A DNA stretch of 53,051 nt from contig BA000048.1 in assembly GCA_000270325.1 (NCBI GenBank), positions 404,933-457,983 on the forward strand, written 5' to 3'. The DNA is from Candidatus Caldarchaeum subterraneum. GTDB lineage: Archaea; Thermoproteota; Nitrososphaeria_A; Caldarchaeales; Caldarchaeaceae. The notes beneath the pieces are model-generated. The model was not told where the DNA came from. It made no database searches and saw only the letters and a program-made list of their open reading frames with translations. The translations under genes were made by a program, and so were the position numbers. Below are positions 1 through 8,526 of the stretch, one piece after another (position 1 is the stretch's first letter; each line of letters opens with the position of its first letter).

Positions 1-342
1 GCGGTGGCAGAGGCCTTCCTGAAGCTTCCAAACATCCCGCTCAAATACAGGAGGACAGGGGTCGTGATAGCGAAGAGAAACGATGTCCTGGATAACCTTC
101 TCGGCATCGGAGACATAGCGGTCCTCACTGTCCGAGGAGTCTACCGCGGAATAAACACCTTCGATGTCTACTCTCCGGGATGCGGGGTGATGCTCGCCAT
201 ATGCAGCGTCTGCGGAAATGTCTTGGACAAGAGGGACAACATTCTCTCATGTAGTAGATGTGGCAACAAGGAGCGGCGGAAAACAGTGTTAAAATACGGG
301 AACTTAGACATCCTTAAACAGTTGATCGGTGAGGAGCTTTGA
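1..342 (+). CDS. csl4: Exosome RNA-binding subunit Csl4, 3' part
   Basis: Csl4 is a cap subunit of the archaeal exosome, which degrades and tails RNA. The reading frame is open from base 1, so the N-terminus and part of the S1 domain lie outside the window; 113 residues remain, against roughly 180-190 for the family. The visible part has an S1-like beta stretch (GIGDIAVLTVRG, about residues 35-46) followed by a C-terminal zinc ribbon with two C-x2-C knuckles (CSVCG, CSRCG) and the family ending RRKT. The next gene, rpoL, begins three bases after the stop. Identification rests on the S1 plus zinc-ribbon order and the neighbouring transcription genes. Confidence 0.85.
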   Translation, partial: AVAEAFLKLPNIPLKYRRTGVVIAKRNDVLDNLLGIGDIAVLTVRGVYRGINTFDVYSPGCGVMLAICSVCGNVLDKRDNILSCSRCGNKERRKTVLKYGNLDILKQLIGEEL

Positions 343-344
343 AG

Positions 345-617
345 ATGAAAATCCTCGAGGAAACCGGAGATTTTTTGGCGATAAGCGTGTATGATGTTGA
401 TCAATCGATACTGAACCTTTTCACCGAAACCCTTAACAGTATAGAAGGAGTGAGCTACGCGGGCTACAGGGTTGAGCATCCTCTCACCGGAGAGATAACG
501 GTCTCGATAAAGGTTGAGTCCACTAAGATAACGCCTCGGAAAGCCGTTCAAAAGGCGTTGGAGCGGCTTCAGGAAACCTTCAAGATTCTTGATAAAGAGC
601 TTGAGGTGTTGAGGTGA
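345..617 (+). CDS. rpoL: DNA-directed RNA polymerase subunit L (Rpb11-like)
   Basis: RpoL pairs with RpoD in the assembly platform of archaeal RNA polymerase. The 90-residue product carries the Rpb11/RpoL core: a helix equivalent to the DHTLxNLL segment (QSILNLFTETL), then the hallmark GYRVEHPL and an amphipathic C-terminal helix (KAVQKALERLQE). An in-frame TTG at 339 would add two residues, but ATG 345 has a GAGGAG Shine-Dalgarno eight bases upstream (331-336) and is preferred. The stop overlaps the GTG of the transcription factor S gene as GTGA, so the two are translationally coupled. Confidence 0.87.
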   Translation: MKILEETGDFLAISVYDVDQSILNLFTETLNSIEGVSYAGYRVEHPLTGEITVSIKVESTKITPRKAVQKALERLQETFKILDKELEVLR

Positions 618-955
618 TAGGGTTGGAGTTTTGTCCAAAATGCGGTAAAACCTTGACTCCGTCGAGAGTTGGGGGCAAGGCTATGCTGGTTTGTAAGAGA
701 TGTGGTTATCAGAAGCCGCTGGAGGGAGAGAAGGTGGTTATCAAGCTTGAGAAGGAAAACACTGTCTCTAAAAACGTCGCTGCCATAGTTGAGGCTGAGG
801 AAGCTCCTTTACCAACTACATCTGACGTCGTCTGCCCACAGTGCGGACACAACGAGGCGAAATGGTGGACTGTTCAAACCAGGTCAGCCGACGAGCCGAT
901 GACACAGTTCTTCAGATGTGTTAAATGCGGGCACACATGGCGCGAATACGCCTAA
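614..955 (+). CDS. tfs: Transcription elongation factor S (TFS, TFIIS/RPB9-like)
   Basis: TFS rescues backtracked RNA polymerase by stimulating transcript cleavage. The 113-residue protein has an N-terminal zinc ribbon (FCPKCG, VCKRCG) and a C-terminal TFIIS-type ribbon (VCPQCG, CVKCG). Between the C-terminal knuckles is the acidic loop SADEPMTQFF, whose Asp-Glu pair reaches the polymerase active site; this marks a functional cleavage factor rather than a plain RPB9 subunit. It starts at GTG 614, overlapping the rpoL stop. Its last four bases overlap the convergent regulator gene. Confidence 0.93.
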   Translation: MIGLEFCPKCGKTLTPSRVGGKAMLVCKRCGYQKPLEGEKVVIKLEKENTVSKNVAAIVEAEEAPLPTTSDVVCPQCGHNEAKWWTVQTRSADEPMTQFFRCVKCGHTWREYA

Positions 956-1656
956 AAGGTCACGAAGCTTAGAATCTTCCCGAACTGGAAGGGCTTGATG
1001 TTTTTTAGAAACTCCTGAGAAGCGGCTATGGCGCAGACACCCACCAATTCGCCACGAGCCGAGACTATGTGTGTCCTTATCTCTCTCAGCGGAACATGCG
1101 AATCCAATACACCCGCCGAGACTAATATGTGGTTTTTTAACGCCTCGCTAGGTACATACAGCCTCTGGACAAGCCGTGCCTGTTTATTCTTGTACCTGAT
1201 TTCCAGCCATCTATCCGATGCATAGGATTCAGTGTTTTGAGCATAGAACACCCTCTTCATGGTCGACAGTCCGAAGCCGGTGGCAACAACTGTGCCAGCC
1301 CTGTCTACTCCGAGGACTGCGTCAATTCTGTATCCTGAGAACTCCCGCAGCATGTATGCGACAATGAGCTCGACCAAGCTGCTTTCAGAGACTACCTGTG
1401 AAACATCCACCTCGTCTTCGGTCAATACCAGACGTTGATTTACCAGTGCAGGTATGTCCACGTTTGATACAAGCTTCTCTATCAGGACCGCCGCACGTTT
1501 CCCATGAGGAATGGTCTTATTGGTCACATATCTTGTCAGGGTTGAGACAGGTATCCCAGTCTGCTTCGAGAGAATTTTATAGTCCATACCGGTTTTCAGC
1601 GTTTTCAAAATCTGTACAGCGAGGTATGATGAGTAAGCGTTCGGATTTGGCTTCAA
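952..1656 (-). CDS. HTH regulator with phosphoribosyltransferase-like domain (GfcR/PyrE-like)
   Basis: This 234-residue protein joins an N-terminal helix-turn-helix (about residues 20-55, LSKQTGIPVSTLTRY) to a type I phosphoribosyltransferase-like domain. The family is known in archaea as transcription regulators related to GfcR/PyrE. The domain keeps a GVDRAGTVVATGFGL element, but the place where enzymes carry the acidic PRPP loop (V-D-D-x-x-T-T-G-G) reads LVSAGVLDSHVPL, so catalysis looks lost and ligand sensing more likely. It starts at TTG 1656, 28 nt from the centre of a TATA-like box (1679-1688). It is divergent from the molybdenum hydroxylase large subunit, so control of the purine or hydantoin genes beside it is a reasonable inference. 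Confidence 0.75.
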   Translation of the reverse strand: MKPNPNAYSSYLAVQILKTLKTGMDYKILSKQTGIPVSTLTRYVTNKTIPHGKRAAVLIEKLVSNVDIPALVNQRLVLTEDEVDVSQVVSESSLVELIVAYMLREFSGYRIDAVLGVDRAGTVVATGFGLSTMKRVFYAQNTESYASDRWLEIRYKNKQARLVQRLYVPSEALKNHILVSAGVLDSHVPLREIRTHIVSARGELVGVCAIAASQEFLKNIKPFQFGKILSFVTF

Positions 1657-1745
1657 ACCTTCTCCACATCGGATTGCTCGAATATAGGATTTTCAACCTC
1701 GAGAATCATAAAAACTAAATACATACTCACCGAGATTCTTGTGGT
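1657..1745. promoter_or_regulatory. Divergent promoters, regulator / molybdenum hydroxylase
   Basis: This 89-nt gap separates two divergent genes. A TATA-like box on the minus strand (1679-1688) is centred 28 nt from the TTG at 1656. A plus-strand box (about 1713-1723, ACTAAATACAT) is centred 28 nt from the TTG at 1746. Both spacings fit leaderless transcripts. No clear operator repeat is visible. Confidence 0.5.
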
Positions 1746-3929
1746 TTGAAGAGGGTGTACACTGCGTATGACGCTGTGAGAGGTGCACCGATTTACACGG
1801 AGGATATCGTGCCTGAGGATAGTCTCTGTGTTAAGGCTCTTCGGTCTGAGCATTCTCATGCTTTGATAAAACGTGTCGATGTTTCTGCCGCGTTGGAGGT
1901 TCCAGGTGTTGTCGCAGTTCTTACTGCACGCGATATACCGGGTGAGAACATAACTGGTGCAGTTATTCTTGACAGGCCTTTCCTCGCATATGAAAAGGTT
2001 AGATGCTTGGCTGACCCCATAGCACTTGTGGCCGCAGTCGATGAAGAAACAGCCGACAAGGCGATTGAGAAAATAGTTGTCGACTATGAAGTGCTTGAGC
2101 CTGTTTACGACCCTGTAAAAGCACTTGAAGAATCCGCTCCAAAGGTTCATGAAAACAACCTTCTCCGCCACTACAAGCTACGAAAAGGGGACATTACACG
2201 CGGGTTCAACGAGTCGGACGTAATCGTGGAGGAAGAGTTTAGGACGCAGATGCAGGACCCGGCTCCTCTCGAGCCAGAGGCAGCATACGCTGTTCCCGAG
2301 AAGGATGGCACCTTAACGATTTACGGCAGCATTCAGAACCCCTTCTATGTCTTAACCGGTGTCTCAAGAATACTCGGGCTGCCCCGTGACAGGATTAACT
2401 TGGTTGTGATGGCTATAGGCGGTACGTTTGGTGGAAAATCCGACGAGGCGCCATGGGATGTATGCGCCATGGCTGGGCTAGCGGCTTTGAAGACAGGGAA
2501 ACCAGCCGCCTGCATATACGGCCGCGACGAGTCCATGATAGCTCACTCACATAGACACCCAGCCGTCATGCGCTACAAGATAGGAGCAACAACAGACGGA
2601 AGGCTGAAGGCCTTGGACGCCGACCTATACTTCGACACAGGAGCCTACGCCTCAGTCGGCCCCCTCGTCATGCTCAGAGCGGTCACCCATGCTGCTGGGC
2701 CCTATGTAGTGGAAAACGTGAGGGTGGACTCCTATCTCGTTTACACAAACAATTTGACAGCCGGGTCCATGAGAGGGTTCGGCTCACCACAGGTCCATTT
2801 CGCAGTGGAGTCGATGATGGATATTCTCGCGGACAAGCTTGGCATGGACCCCGTTGAGCTAAGGCTGAAAAACGCTTGGAGGCAGGGAGTGGTGACGGCG
2901 AGCGACGCGGTTTTGATGGATAACCCGGACTTCGGTGTTTTGGCTTCGAGGGTTTGCGAGGAGCTGGGATGGCGGCGTGGTGAGAAGGAGCCCGACGAAG
3001 GCGTGGGTATAGCTTTTATGGCTCATGGCAACAGCCTCGGCCCAGAAGGTGAAGACAAGTCATCTGCAACGGTTAGGATTTCGCCGGACGGCGTGGTTCA
3101 TGTTGCCACATCGCTGACCGAGTATGGTACAGGCGCTTCACGTGGTTTCGCTAAAATCGCTGCCTCGGTTCTCGGTGTTCCCGAGGAGAGGGTTGTCGTT
3201 GACCGTGTTGAGACAAAGAAGGTGCCGGACTCGGGTGGAACATTTGCATCCCGCTCCACGCTAATGGGTGGAAACGCTGTCTATCTTGCAGCCAAAAGAC
3301 TAAAAGAAAAGATTGAGAAACTCATGAAAGAATCAGGCCGCAGTGGCTTAGATGTCGCTGATTTTGTCCGTGACGTCTTCCATGAGGAGGTCTCAGAATA
3401 CGCTGAGTTTAAGCTACCCGTCTGCGACTACAATCCTGAAACGGGGAAGGGAACTCCCTACCTCCAGTATACTTATGGTGTGGTAGGTGTGCGTGTCAAA
3501 GTTGACAGAGAACTGGGTGTCGTGAGGGTGAAAGACATAGTTGCTGCTTTTGATGTTGGCCGCGTAGTTAACGAAGGTTACCTGACGGCTCAGCTGGAGG
3601 GCGGCATTACCCAAGGAGTTGCATATGGGCTACTTGAAGAATTGTTGATCGGCAAAAAGCACAAGGTTCTTAACCCCAACCTCGCCGACTACCTTGTCCC
3701 AACAGCCGCCGACATGCCAAGGGTAAAAGTCATCGTAATAGAAAACCCAAGCCCGTTAACACCCATCGGGACAAGAACGGCTGGCGAACCCGGAATAGAC
3801 GCACCAGCCGCAGCCATAGCAAACGCGGTCCACGACGCCCTCAAAATCAGAATAACCTCACTCCCTATTACGCCTGAGAAAGTGGTGGCCGCCTTAGAGA
3901 AATCCCAGGCTATCGCTGTAACAGTTTAA
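1746..3929 (+). CDS. Xanthine dehydrogenase-family molybdenum-binding large subunit
   Basis: This is the molybdopterin-cytosine-dinucleotide subunit of a molybdenum hydroxylase, which oxidises heterocycles or aldehydes with water as oxygen donor. At 727 residues it is slightly short for the family (about 750-790). Visible signatures are GGTFGGKSDEA (about residue 220), AGSMRGFGSPQ (about 340), TEYGTGASRGFA (about 460) and GTRTAGEPGIDAPAAA near the C-terminus, whose GEPG glutamate is the catalytic base. The AYxCSFR loop of form I CO dehydrogenase is absent, so aerobic CO oxidation is unlikely. The hydantoinase neighbour suggests purine or related N-heterocycle breakdown. Its FeS and FAD partners lie on the opposite strand just downstream, and the 3' ends overlap by 20 nt. 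Confidence 0.85.
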   Translation: MKRVYTAYDAVRGAPIYTEDIVPEDSLCVKALRSEHSHALIKRVDVSAALEVPGVVAVLTARDIPGENITGAVILDRPFLAYEKVRCLADPIALVAAVDEETADKAIEKIVVDYEVLEPVYDPVKALEESAPKVHENNLLRHYKLRKGDITRGFNESDVIVEEEFRTQMQDPAPLEPEAAYAVPEKDGTLTIYGSIQNPFYVLTGVSRILGLPRDRINLVVMAIGGTFGGKSDEAPWDVCAMAGLAALKTGKPAACIYGRDESMIAHSHRHPAVMRYKIGATTDGRLKALDADLYFDTGAYASVGPLVMLRAVTHAAGPYVVENVRVDSYLVYTNNLTAGSMRGFGSPQVHFAVESMMDILADKLGMDPVELRLKNAWRQGVVTASDAVLMDNPDFGVLASRVCEELGWRRGEKEPDEGVGIAFMAHGNSLGPEGEDKSSATVRISPDGVVHVATSLTEYGTGASRGFAKIAASVLGVPEERVVVDRVETKKVPDSGGTFASRSTLMGGNAVYLAAKRLKEKIEKLMKESGRSGLDVADFVRDVFHEEVSEYAEFKLPVCDYNPETGKGTPYLQYTYGVVGVRVKVDRELGVVRVKDIVAAFDVGRVVNEGYLTAQLEGGITQGVAYGLLEELLIGKKHKVLNPNLADYLVPTAADMPRVKVIVIENPSPLTPIGTRTAGEPGIDAPAAAIANAVHDALKIRITSLPITPEKVVAALEKSQAIAVTV

Positions 3930-4380
3930 GAGCAGTGGAGACAGCGTCTACAATTTTTGTGTATCCTCCGCAGCGGCAAATGTTAGCTATGAGTATGTGC
4001 CTGATGGTTTGTTCATCGGCGTCTGGGTAGTTGTCGGCGATGTACTTGGCTGTCATAATGATGCCGGGTATGCAGAAGCCGCACTGGGAGGCTGTGTAAT
4101 CTAGGAGGGCTGACTGTATGGGGTGAAGTTTCTCCTCTGGAGTTATTCCTTCTACTGTTGTGACTGTTTTTCCACGGGCTTGGACAGCGAGCATCATGCA
4201 GGAGTTGATGAGCTTTCCGTCGACGATGACGTTGCATGAGCCGCAGTCGCCTGTGCCACATGCCTCCTTCACGCTTTTCATCCCGAGTCGCCTGAGAAGG
4301 TCCATCAAACGCTCGTTTCCACGCAGCTCAGCGGAGACTTGTTTGCCGTTGAGAACAAACTCAATCCTCAACAAAACCAC
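3910..4380 (-). CDS. Molybdenum hydroxylase small subunit, two [2Fe-2S] clusters
   Basis: This 156-residue subunit passes electrons from the molybdenum centre to FAD. It has a plant-ferredoxin-like N-terminal domain with cluster ligands in EACGTGDCGSCNV and a later Cys (SCMM), and an all-helical C-terminal domain with CGFCIPG and NICRCGGY for the second cluster. Length and cysteine pattern match CoxS/XdhC-type subunits. It starts at GTG 4380, inside the end of the FAD subunit gene (20-nt overlap), so those two are co-transcribed. Its 3' end runs into the large-subunit gene from the other strand. Confidence 0.92.
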   Translation of the reverse strand: MVLLRIEFVLNGKQVSAELRGNERLMDLLRRLGMKSVKEACGTGDCGSCNVIVDGKLINSCMMLAVQARGKTVTTVEGITPEEKLHPIQSALLDYTASQCGFCIPGIIMTAKYIADNYPDADEQTIRHILIANICRCGGYTKIVDAVSTALKLLQR

Positions 4381-5230
4381 CTCTCGTCAAATAGCTCCAG
4401 CAAAACTCCAGCCCACGCCTCACCAAAACCTTGGAAACATGTTTCCTGAAGCTGCTGGATGCCCTGAAATCCGAAGCAGGCCTAATCCTCGAAACGCTTT
4501 CTTCAACAGCTGCTCTGAGTAGGCTCGGGTTAATCGCTTTTCCCGTCAAAATGTCCTCGAGGTCTGTGAGTCTGCCCATGGTTCTACCCTCTACCCTGTT
4601 CAAAACAACTGCAATCTTTTCAACTACCCCGTGGACAGCCTTCATCGAGACAGCAGCCGTCACAACCCCTATACCGTTAGAGGCTCTTTTCTCAAACTTG
4701 CCAAACCATGAAACAGAGCCTGGGCCCCAGTCTCTGAAGACCGCCTCTACAATAACCTCTCCACGGCGTAGAGTCAGCCCAAGTGGGCCAACAACCCTCT
4801 CCCCATCAATACCCATAATCTTCACCTGTCCGTCTAGAGAGGCCATTATGGCTGGAATATCTCTCTCCCCACCTGAGGCGAGGTTGCCTCCAACCGTAGC
4901 CATGTGACGGGTAGTTTCCGCTCCGAAGTATTTGCTGAGCCAGCGTATGGAAAAATAGTTTTCGGGAATGGCTGGAGAGGTGGCGAGTTCATGCACCGTC
5001 GTCAGCCCACCAACATGGATAAAATCACCCTCTCTTCTAACATACCTCAGCTCCCCTACACCCGACAAATCCACCACAGCCCTTGGCCGAACCTTTCCAC
5101 GCCGCATAAAGGGCATAAGATCAGTGCCCCCCGCGTATAGGACAACCTCTTCATCGAGGCTCGAGTAGATGTTTAGAACTTCCTGCAGCGACGACGGGGT
5201 GTATACTTCGAAGCTGGGGACAGCCTTCAA
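4361..5230 (-). CDS. Molybdenum hydroxylase FAD-binding medium subunit
   Basis: This 289-residue subunit binds FAD and delivers electrons to the final acceptor. The two FAD-contact motifs of the CoxM/XdhB family are present: YAGGTDLMPFM (about residues 32-42) and ATVGGNLASGG (about 111-121). The C-terminal CO-dehydrogenase-flavoprotein-like domain follows. It starts at TTG 5230, 27 nt from the centre of a minus-strand TATA-like box (5253-5260). It leads a two-gene unit with the FeS subunit, divergent from the hydantoinase. Confidence 0.88.
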   Translation of the reverse strand: MKAVPSFEVYTPSSLQEVLNIYSSLDEEVVLYAGGTDLMPFMRRGKVRPRAVVDLSGVGELRYVRREGDFIHVGGLTTVHELATSPAIPENYFSIRWLSKYFGAETTRHMATVGGNLASGGERDIPAIMASLDGQVKIMGIDGERVVGPLGLTLRRGEVIVEAVFRDWGPGSVSWFGKFEKRASNGIGVVTAAVSMKAVHGVVEKIAVVLNRVEGRTMGRLTDLEDILTGKAINPSLLRAAVEESVSRIRPASDFRASSSFRKHVSKVLVRRGLEFCWSYLTRGGFVED

Positions 5231-5324
5231 CCACGCTCTATTGGTAAAGCATGAATATAAGGAAGAGCCGGTGCAGATGGTTCGGTGGCTTACATCGTTA
5301 TATTTCTGTTTACAGCTTATAGAT
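5231..5324. promoter_or_regulatory. Divergent promoters, FAD subunit / hydantoinase
   Basis: A minus-strand box (5253-5260, read as TTATATTC) sits 27 nt from the FAD-subunit start. A plus-strand box TTATATTT (5298-5305) sits about 24-27 nt before GTG 5325 and TTG 5328. This placement decides the hydantoinase start, because a start further upstream would precede the predicted transcription start. Confidence 0.55.
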
Positions 5325-6719
5325 GTGTTGGCGAAAGACGGGTTCGACCTACTGGTCCGTAACTGCAGAATAGTTGACGTGGAGGGTGTTTACGAGGCTG
5401 ACATAGGTGTTGTCGGCGGCAGGATAGCCGCTATCGGCCGCAACCTGGAGACACGAGCCGAGAAGACATACGACGCCGGTGGGCGCTATGTTTTACCGGG
5501 CGCGATAGATGGCCACGTCCACTTTAAGCTCAAGTATTTTGAAGATGTCTATACCGCAGACGATTTTTACACTGGGACGGTTGCGGCCGCGTGTGGAGGT
5601 GTCACAACCATAATCGACTTCGTAACACCCGAGACCAAGGACTATGTAGAGGATTTCCGGAGAAGAAAAGCCGAGGCTGATGGAGATGTTGTTGTCGACT
5701 ATGGGCTTCACGTGAGCGTCACCGACTTCGACGAAAAAATAGCGAGGATGCTCACCAACCTATTCGAGAAAGAAGGACTCGCCAGCGTGAAGATGTTCAC
5801 AGCCTATAGCCGCAGAGGTCTCATGCTAGATGATGGAAAAGCCTACAAACTGATGAAGCTTTGCCGTGAAAAAAACGTATTGGTCATGGTGCATGCCGAG
5901 AACGAGCATCTCATCAACACACTTTTGGAAGAGTTTGTTTCACAGGGCAAAACTGAGCCGATATACCATGCGTGGAGTAGGCCGGATTTTGTGGAGGCAG
6001 AGGCTGTGGAGAGGGTTGCTTTTCTAGCAGGTTTAACCGGCGCTGAGATACTCATTGTTCATGTTTCCTCGGCTATGGGGCTTAACACGATATTGGAGGC
6101 GCGGCGGAAGGGTGTGAAGATTCATGGCGAAACTTGTCCACACTACCTCATGTTCACAGAGGATGTTTACAAGAGGCCTGACGGAGCCAAATTCATCATG
6201 TCTCCGCCTTTAAAGAAGGAGCATGACAAGGAAGGGTTATGGAAAGGTTTGTTGACCGACGGTTTTTCTGTTGTAGGTAGCGACCACGCCTGCTTCAACC
6301 TTTCTCAAAAACTTGGACACAAGAGCTTCACGACTGTCCCGGGTGGCGTGGCGGGGACAGAGGTCATAAACATGATTCTTTATTCTGAGGGGGTTGTGAA
6401 ACGTGGGATGCCGCTCAGCCGCTTTGTTGACTTGACAGCTCATAACCCTGCCAAGCTCTACGGCATCTATCCGCGTAAAGGTGTTATCAGGGTGGGTGCG
6501 GACGCAGACTTCTACATTCTAGACCCGTCGCAGAAAACACGACTCACCCGGGAAAACCTGCACAGCAACATCGACCACTCCATATACGAAGATGTAGAGG
6601 TCAGTTGCCGCATAGTTGCCACCTTCGCCCGTGGAGAACAGATAGTCGACAACGGAGAATTCATCGGAAAACGGGGAAGAGGCGAATATCTTCACATGAA
6701 AAGAGGTGAAGCTGAATGA
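5325..6719 (+). CDS. Hydantoinase/dihydropyrimidinase-type amidohydrolase
   Basis: This enzyme family opens cyclic ureides (hydantoins, dihydropyrimidines, allantoin) at a binuclear metal centre. The frame opens at 5169, but only codons from 5325 lie downstream of the promoter, giving a normal 464-residue protein. Metal ligands are visible: GHVH (about residue 60), the carboxylated-lysine context SVKMFTAYS, MVHAEN, VHVSSAMG, and the catalytic Asp in GSDHACF. The C-terminal YIxxDP and NxDHSIYE-type segments also match the family. It lies beside a molybdenum hydroxylase, a pairing expected for N-heterocycle degradation; the true substrate cannot be told from sequence. It overlaps the MEMO1 gene by 4 nt. 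Confidence 0.85.
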   Translation: MLAKDGFDLLVRNCRIVDVEGVYEADIGVVGGRIAAIGRNLETRAEKTYDAGGRYVLPGAIDGHVHFKLKYFEDVYTADDFYTGTVAAACGGVTTIIDFVTPETKDYVEDFRRRKAEADGDVVVDYGLHVSVTDFDEKIARMLTNLFEKEGLASVKMFTAYSRRGLMLDDGKAYKLMKLCREKNVLVMVHAENEHLINTLLEEFVSQGKTEPIYHAWSRPDFVEAEAVERVAFLAGLTGAEILIVHVSSAMGLNTILEARRKGVKIHGETCPHYLMFTEDVYKRPDGAKFIMSPPLKKEHDKEGLWKGLLTDGFSVVGSDHACFNLSQKLGHKSFTTVPGGVAGTEVINMILYSEGVVKRGMPLSRFVDLTAHNPAKLYGIYPRKGVIRVGADADFYILDPSQKTRLTRENLHSNIDHSIYEDVEVSCRIVATFARGEQIVDNGEFIGKRGRGEYLHMKRGEAE

Positions 6720-7570
6720 AGCCTCGGAGAAGGCCAGCGGTCGCCGGATATTTTTATGAGGGCTCGAGAGAGGCTCTGTTGAGGCAGGTTGAGCACTGTT
6801 TCCTCTCCCCTCACGGTCCTGGAAAAACTCCCGCAAGGGAATGGGGTAAACGCCGTGCGCCGGCCCTTATTTCGCCGCACGCGGGCCTCATGTACTCGGG
6901 CCCTGTGGCGGCCCATGGATACTATGAGTTAACAAAGTATGCAGTACCAGAGTCTGTTGTGGTTTTCGGGCCCAACCACTACGGAGTGGGCACAGTTGTA
7001 TCCATTTATCCGGGTGGAAGCTGGGTTACACCTCTCGGTGAAGTCAAAATTGATGAGAAGCTGGCGGCGGAGATTGCTGGACAGCGTGAGTTTTTCTACT
7101 TGGATGAGGTAAGCCACTCCCGGGAGCACAGCATCGAGGTCCAGCTCCCTTTTCTACAATACCTCTATGGCGATTTCCAGTTTGTGCCCATTTGCATAAA
7201 CGACCAGAGTCTCGAGACATGTGTTGAGATAGGTGAGGCTGTTGGAGAGGTTGTTGATGGAAGAAACATCCTGATGATTGCATCCACGGATTTTACACAT
7301 TATGAGCCGCATGAAACTGTGTTGAAGAAGGATAGGCTTGCCCTGGAGCGTATAGAGCGGCTGGACGTCGAGGGCCTGTACGGGGTGATTGAGAGACACG
7401 ACATAACGATGTGTGGATACGGTGCGGTGGCAGCCCTGTTGACCGCCGCGAAAAAGCTGGGAGCAGTTGAGGCCACCGTCTTGAAACAGGCCACCAGTGG
7501 CGACACAGGCGGAGACTATGGGTCTGTGGTTGGCTACGCGGCGTGTAGAATAGAGCTGCCGGAAAAATGA
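6716..7570 (+). CDS. MEMO1 family protein (AmmeMemoRadiSam system B)
   Basis: MEMO1-family proteins are redox-active, metal-binding proteins of unsettled function. The 284-residue product retains the presumed metal and active-site residues: His in SPHAGLMYSG, His in FGPNHYG, His in ASTDFTHYEP and Cys in ITMCGYGA. Length matches archaeal homologs. It overlaps the hydantoinase by 4 nt upstream and mevalonate kinase by 4 nt downstream. MEMO1 next to mevalonate-pathway kinases recurs in archaea, which hints at a link with isoprenoid synthesis; that link is inference. Confidence 0.9.
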   Translation: MKPRRRPAVAGYFYEGSREALLRQVEHCFLSPHGPGKTPAREWGKRRAPALISPHAGLMYSGPVAAHGYYELTKYAVPESVVVFGPNHYGVGTVVSIYPGGSWVTPLGEVKIDEKLAAEIAGQREFFYLDEVSHSREHSIEVQLPFLQYLYGDFQFVPICINDQSLETCVEIGEAVGEVVDGRNILMIASTDFTHYEPHETVLKKDRLALERIERLDVEGLYGVIERHDITMCGYGAVAALLTAAKKLGAVEATVLKQATSGDTGGDYGSVVGYAACRIELPEK

Positions 7571-8526
7571 GGAAACAGGTCAAGGTTTTTGCACCGGGAA
7601 AAGTCATTCTCTTTGGAGAACACTTCGTTGTCTCAGGCTATCCCGCGATAGTTACGGCGATAGACCGAGGCGTAACAGTGACAGCCAAAAAAACCGATGA
7701 CAAGTTCGTGATAGTCTCTAAACATTCAGCAGCAGCGTGGAACGCTACTGGAGAAACTATAACAGCCAAGCCGTCGGCCCTTGCACCGCTCTACAACATG
7801 GTCAGAGAGATGTGTTTGGACCATGGGGTATCATGCACGGGATGGGTGGAGATTGAATCAGACCTTATCAGCGGGGGTGGCCTCGGCTCCTCGGCAGCGG
7901 TCTCTGTAGCGCTGGCCAAAGCCGTATCGCTTTTACATGAAATCCAGCTATCTAAAGATCAGCTGATAAATTATGCGCTCAAAGCCGAGAAAGAGTTCCA
8001 CGGAAGGCCGTCGGGAATAGACCCAACCATATCCACGGTGGGCGGAACGATAGCTTACCGAGGCCTCGGAAATTACACAGCCATAGAGGTAGGAAAGCCT
8101 CTGGACCTAATAATAGTCTTCAGCGGTAGAAAGAGGAAGACCTCCAAGATGGTCGATGCTGTGCAGAGGTTTGCTGCAGAGAAAAAGGATATCTTCACAG
8201 AGCTTGTCAAACTCTATTCCCATGTCTACGAGATGGCGAAAGAGGCCTTGGTAGAAGGCGATTTTCAGGCTGTTGGACGTCTTTTCACATTAAACCATCT
8301 TCTTCTGAGAAGTGTCGGTGTCTCGGACAACGTGTTGGAGGAGATAGTGAGGAAGCTTAGAAACAAAGATGTGTATGGTGCGAAGCTGACGGGAGCAGGA
8401 GGAGGCGGATGCGTGATAGCGGTAGCTGATGGAAGGGCTGTGGAGATAGCGGAGGCGATGGCAAGGCTTTATCCAAGCGCTTGGATGAGCAGAACAGGCG
8501 TAGCAGGTGTAGGTGAAAAAGCTTGA
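7567..8526 (+). CDS. mvk: Mevalonate kinase
   Basis: The enzyme phosphorylates mevalonate with ATP, a step toward the isoprenoid chains of archaeal lipids. The 319-residue GHMP kinase shows APGKVILFGEH at the N-terminus, the phosphate-binding loop GGGLGSSAAVS (about residues 97-107), GRPSGIDPTIS with the catalytic Asp, and the C-terminal LTGAGGGGCVIA. Start ATG 7567 overlaps the MEMO1 stop by 4 nt, and the stop overlaps the isopentenyl phosphate kinase start by 4 nt. Co-expression with the following two isoprenoid genes is expected. Confidence 0.96.
   Translation: MRKQVKVFAPGKVILFGEHFVVSGYPAIVTAIDRGVTVTAKKTDDKFVIVSKHSAAAWNATGETITAKPSALAPLYNMVREMCLDHGVSCTGWVEIESDLISGGGLGSSAAVSVALAKAVSLLHEIQLSKDQLINYALKAEKEFHGRPSGIDPTISTVGGTIAYRGLGNYTAIEVGKPLDLIIVFSGRKRKTSKMVDAVQRFAAEKKDIFTELVKLYSHVYEMAKEALVEGDFQAVGRLFTLNHLLLRSVGVSDNVLEEIVRKLRNKDVYGAKLTGAGGGGCVIAVADGRAVEIAEAMARLYPSAWMSRTGVAGVGEKA

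Noticed and set aside
1653-2171. A long minus-strand frame (172 codons).
   Set aside because: It lies opposite the start of the molybdenum hydroxylase gene and has no recognisable motif; it is a shadow frame.
1746-3929. Form I aerobic CO dehydrogenase large subunit.
   Set aside because: The diagnostic AYxCSFR loop is absent; the region reads AGSMRGFGSPQ.
5169-5324. An N-terminal extension of the hydantoinase.
   Set aside because: It lies upstream of the probable transcription start, overlaps the FAD-subunit gene and is not like the family.
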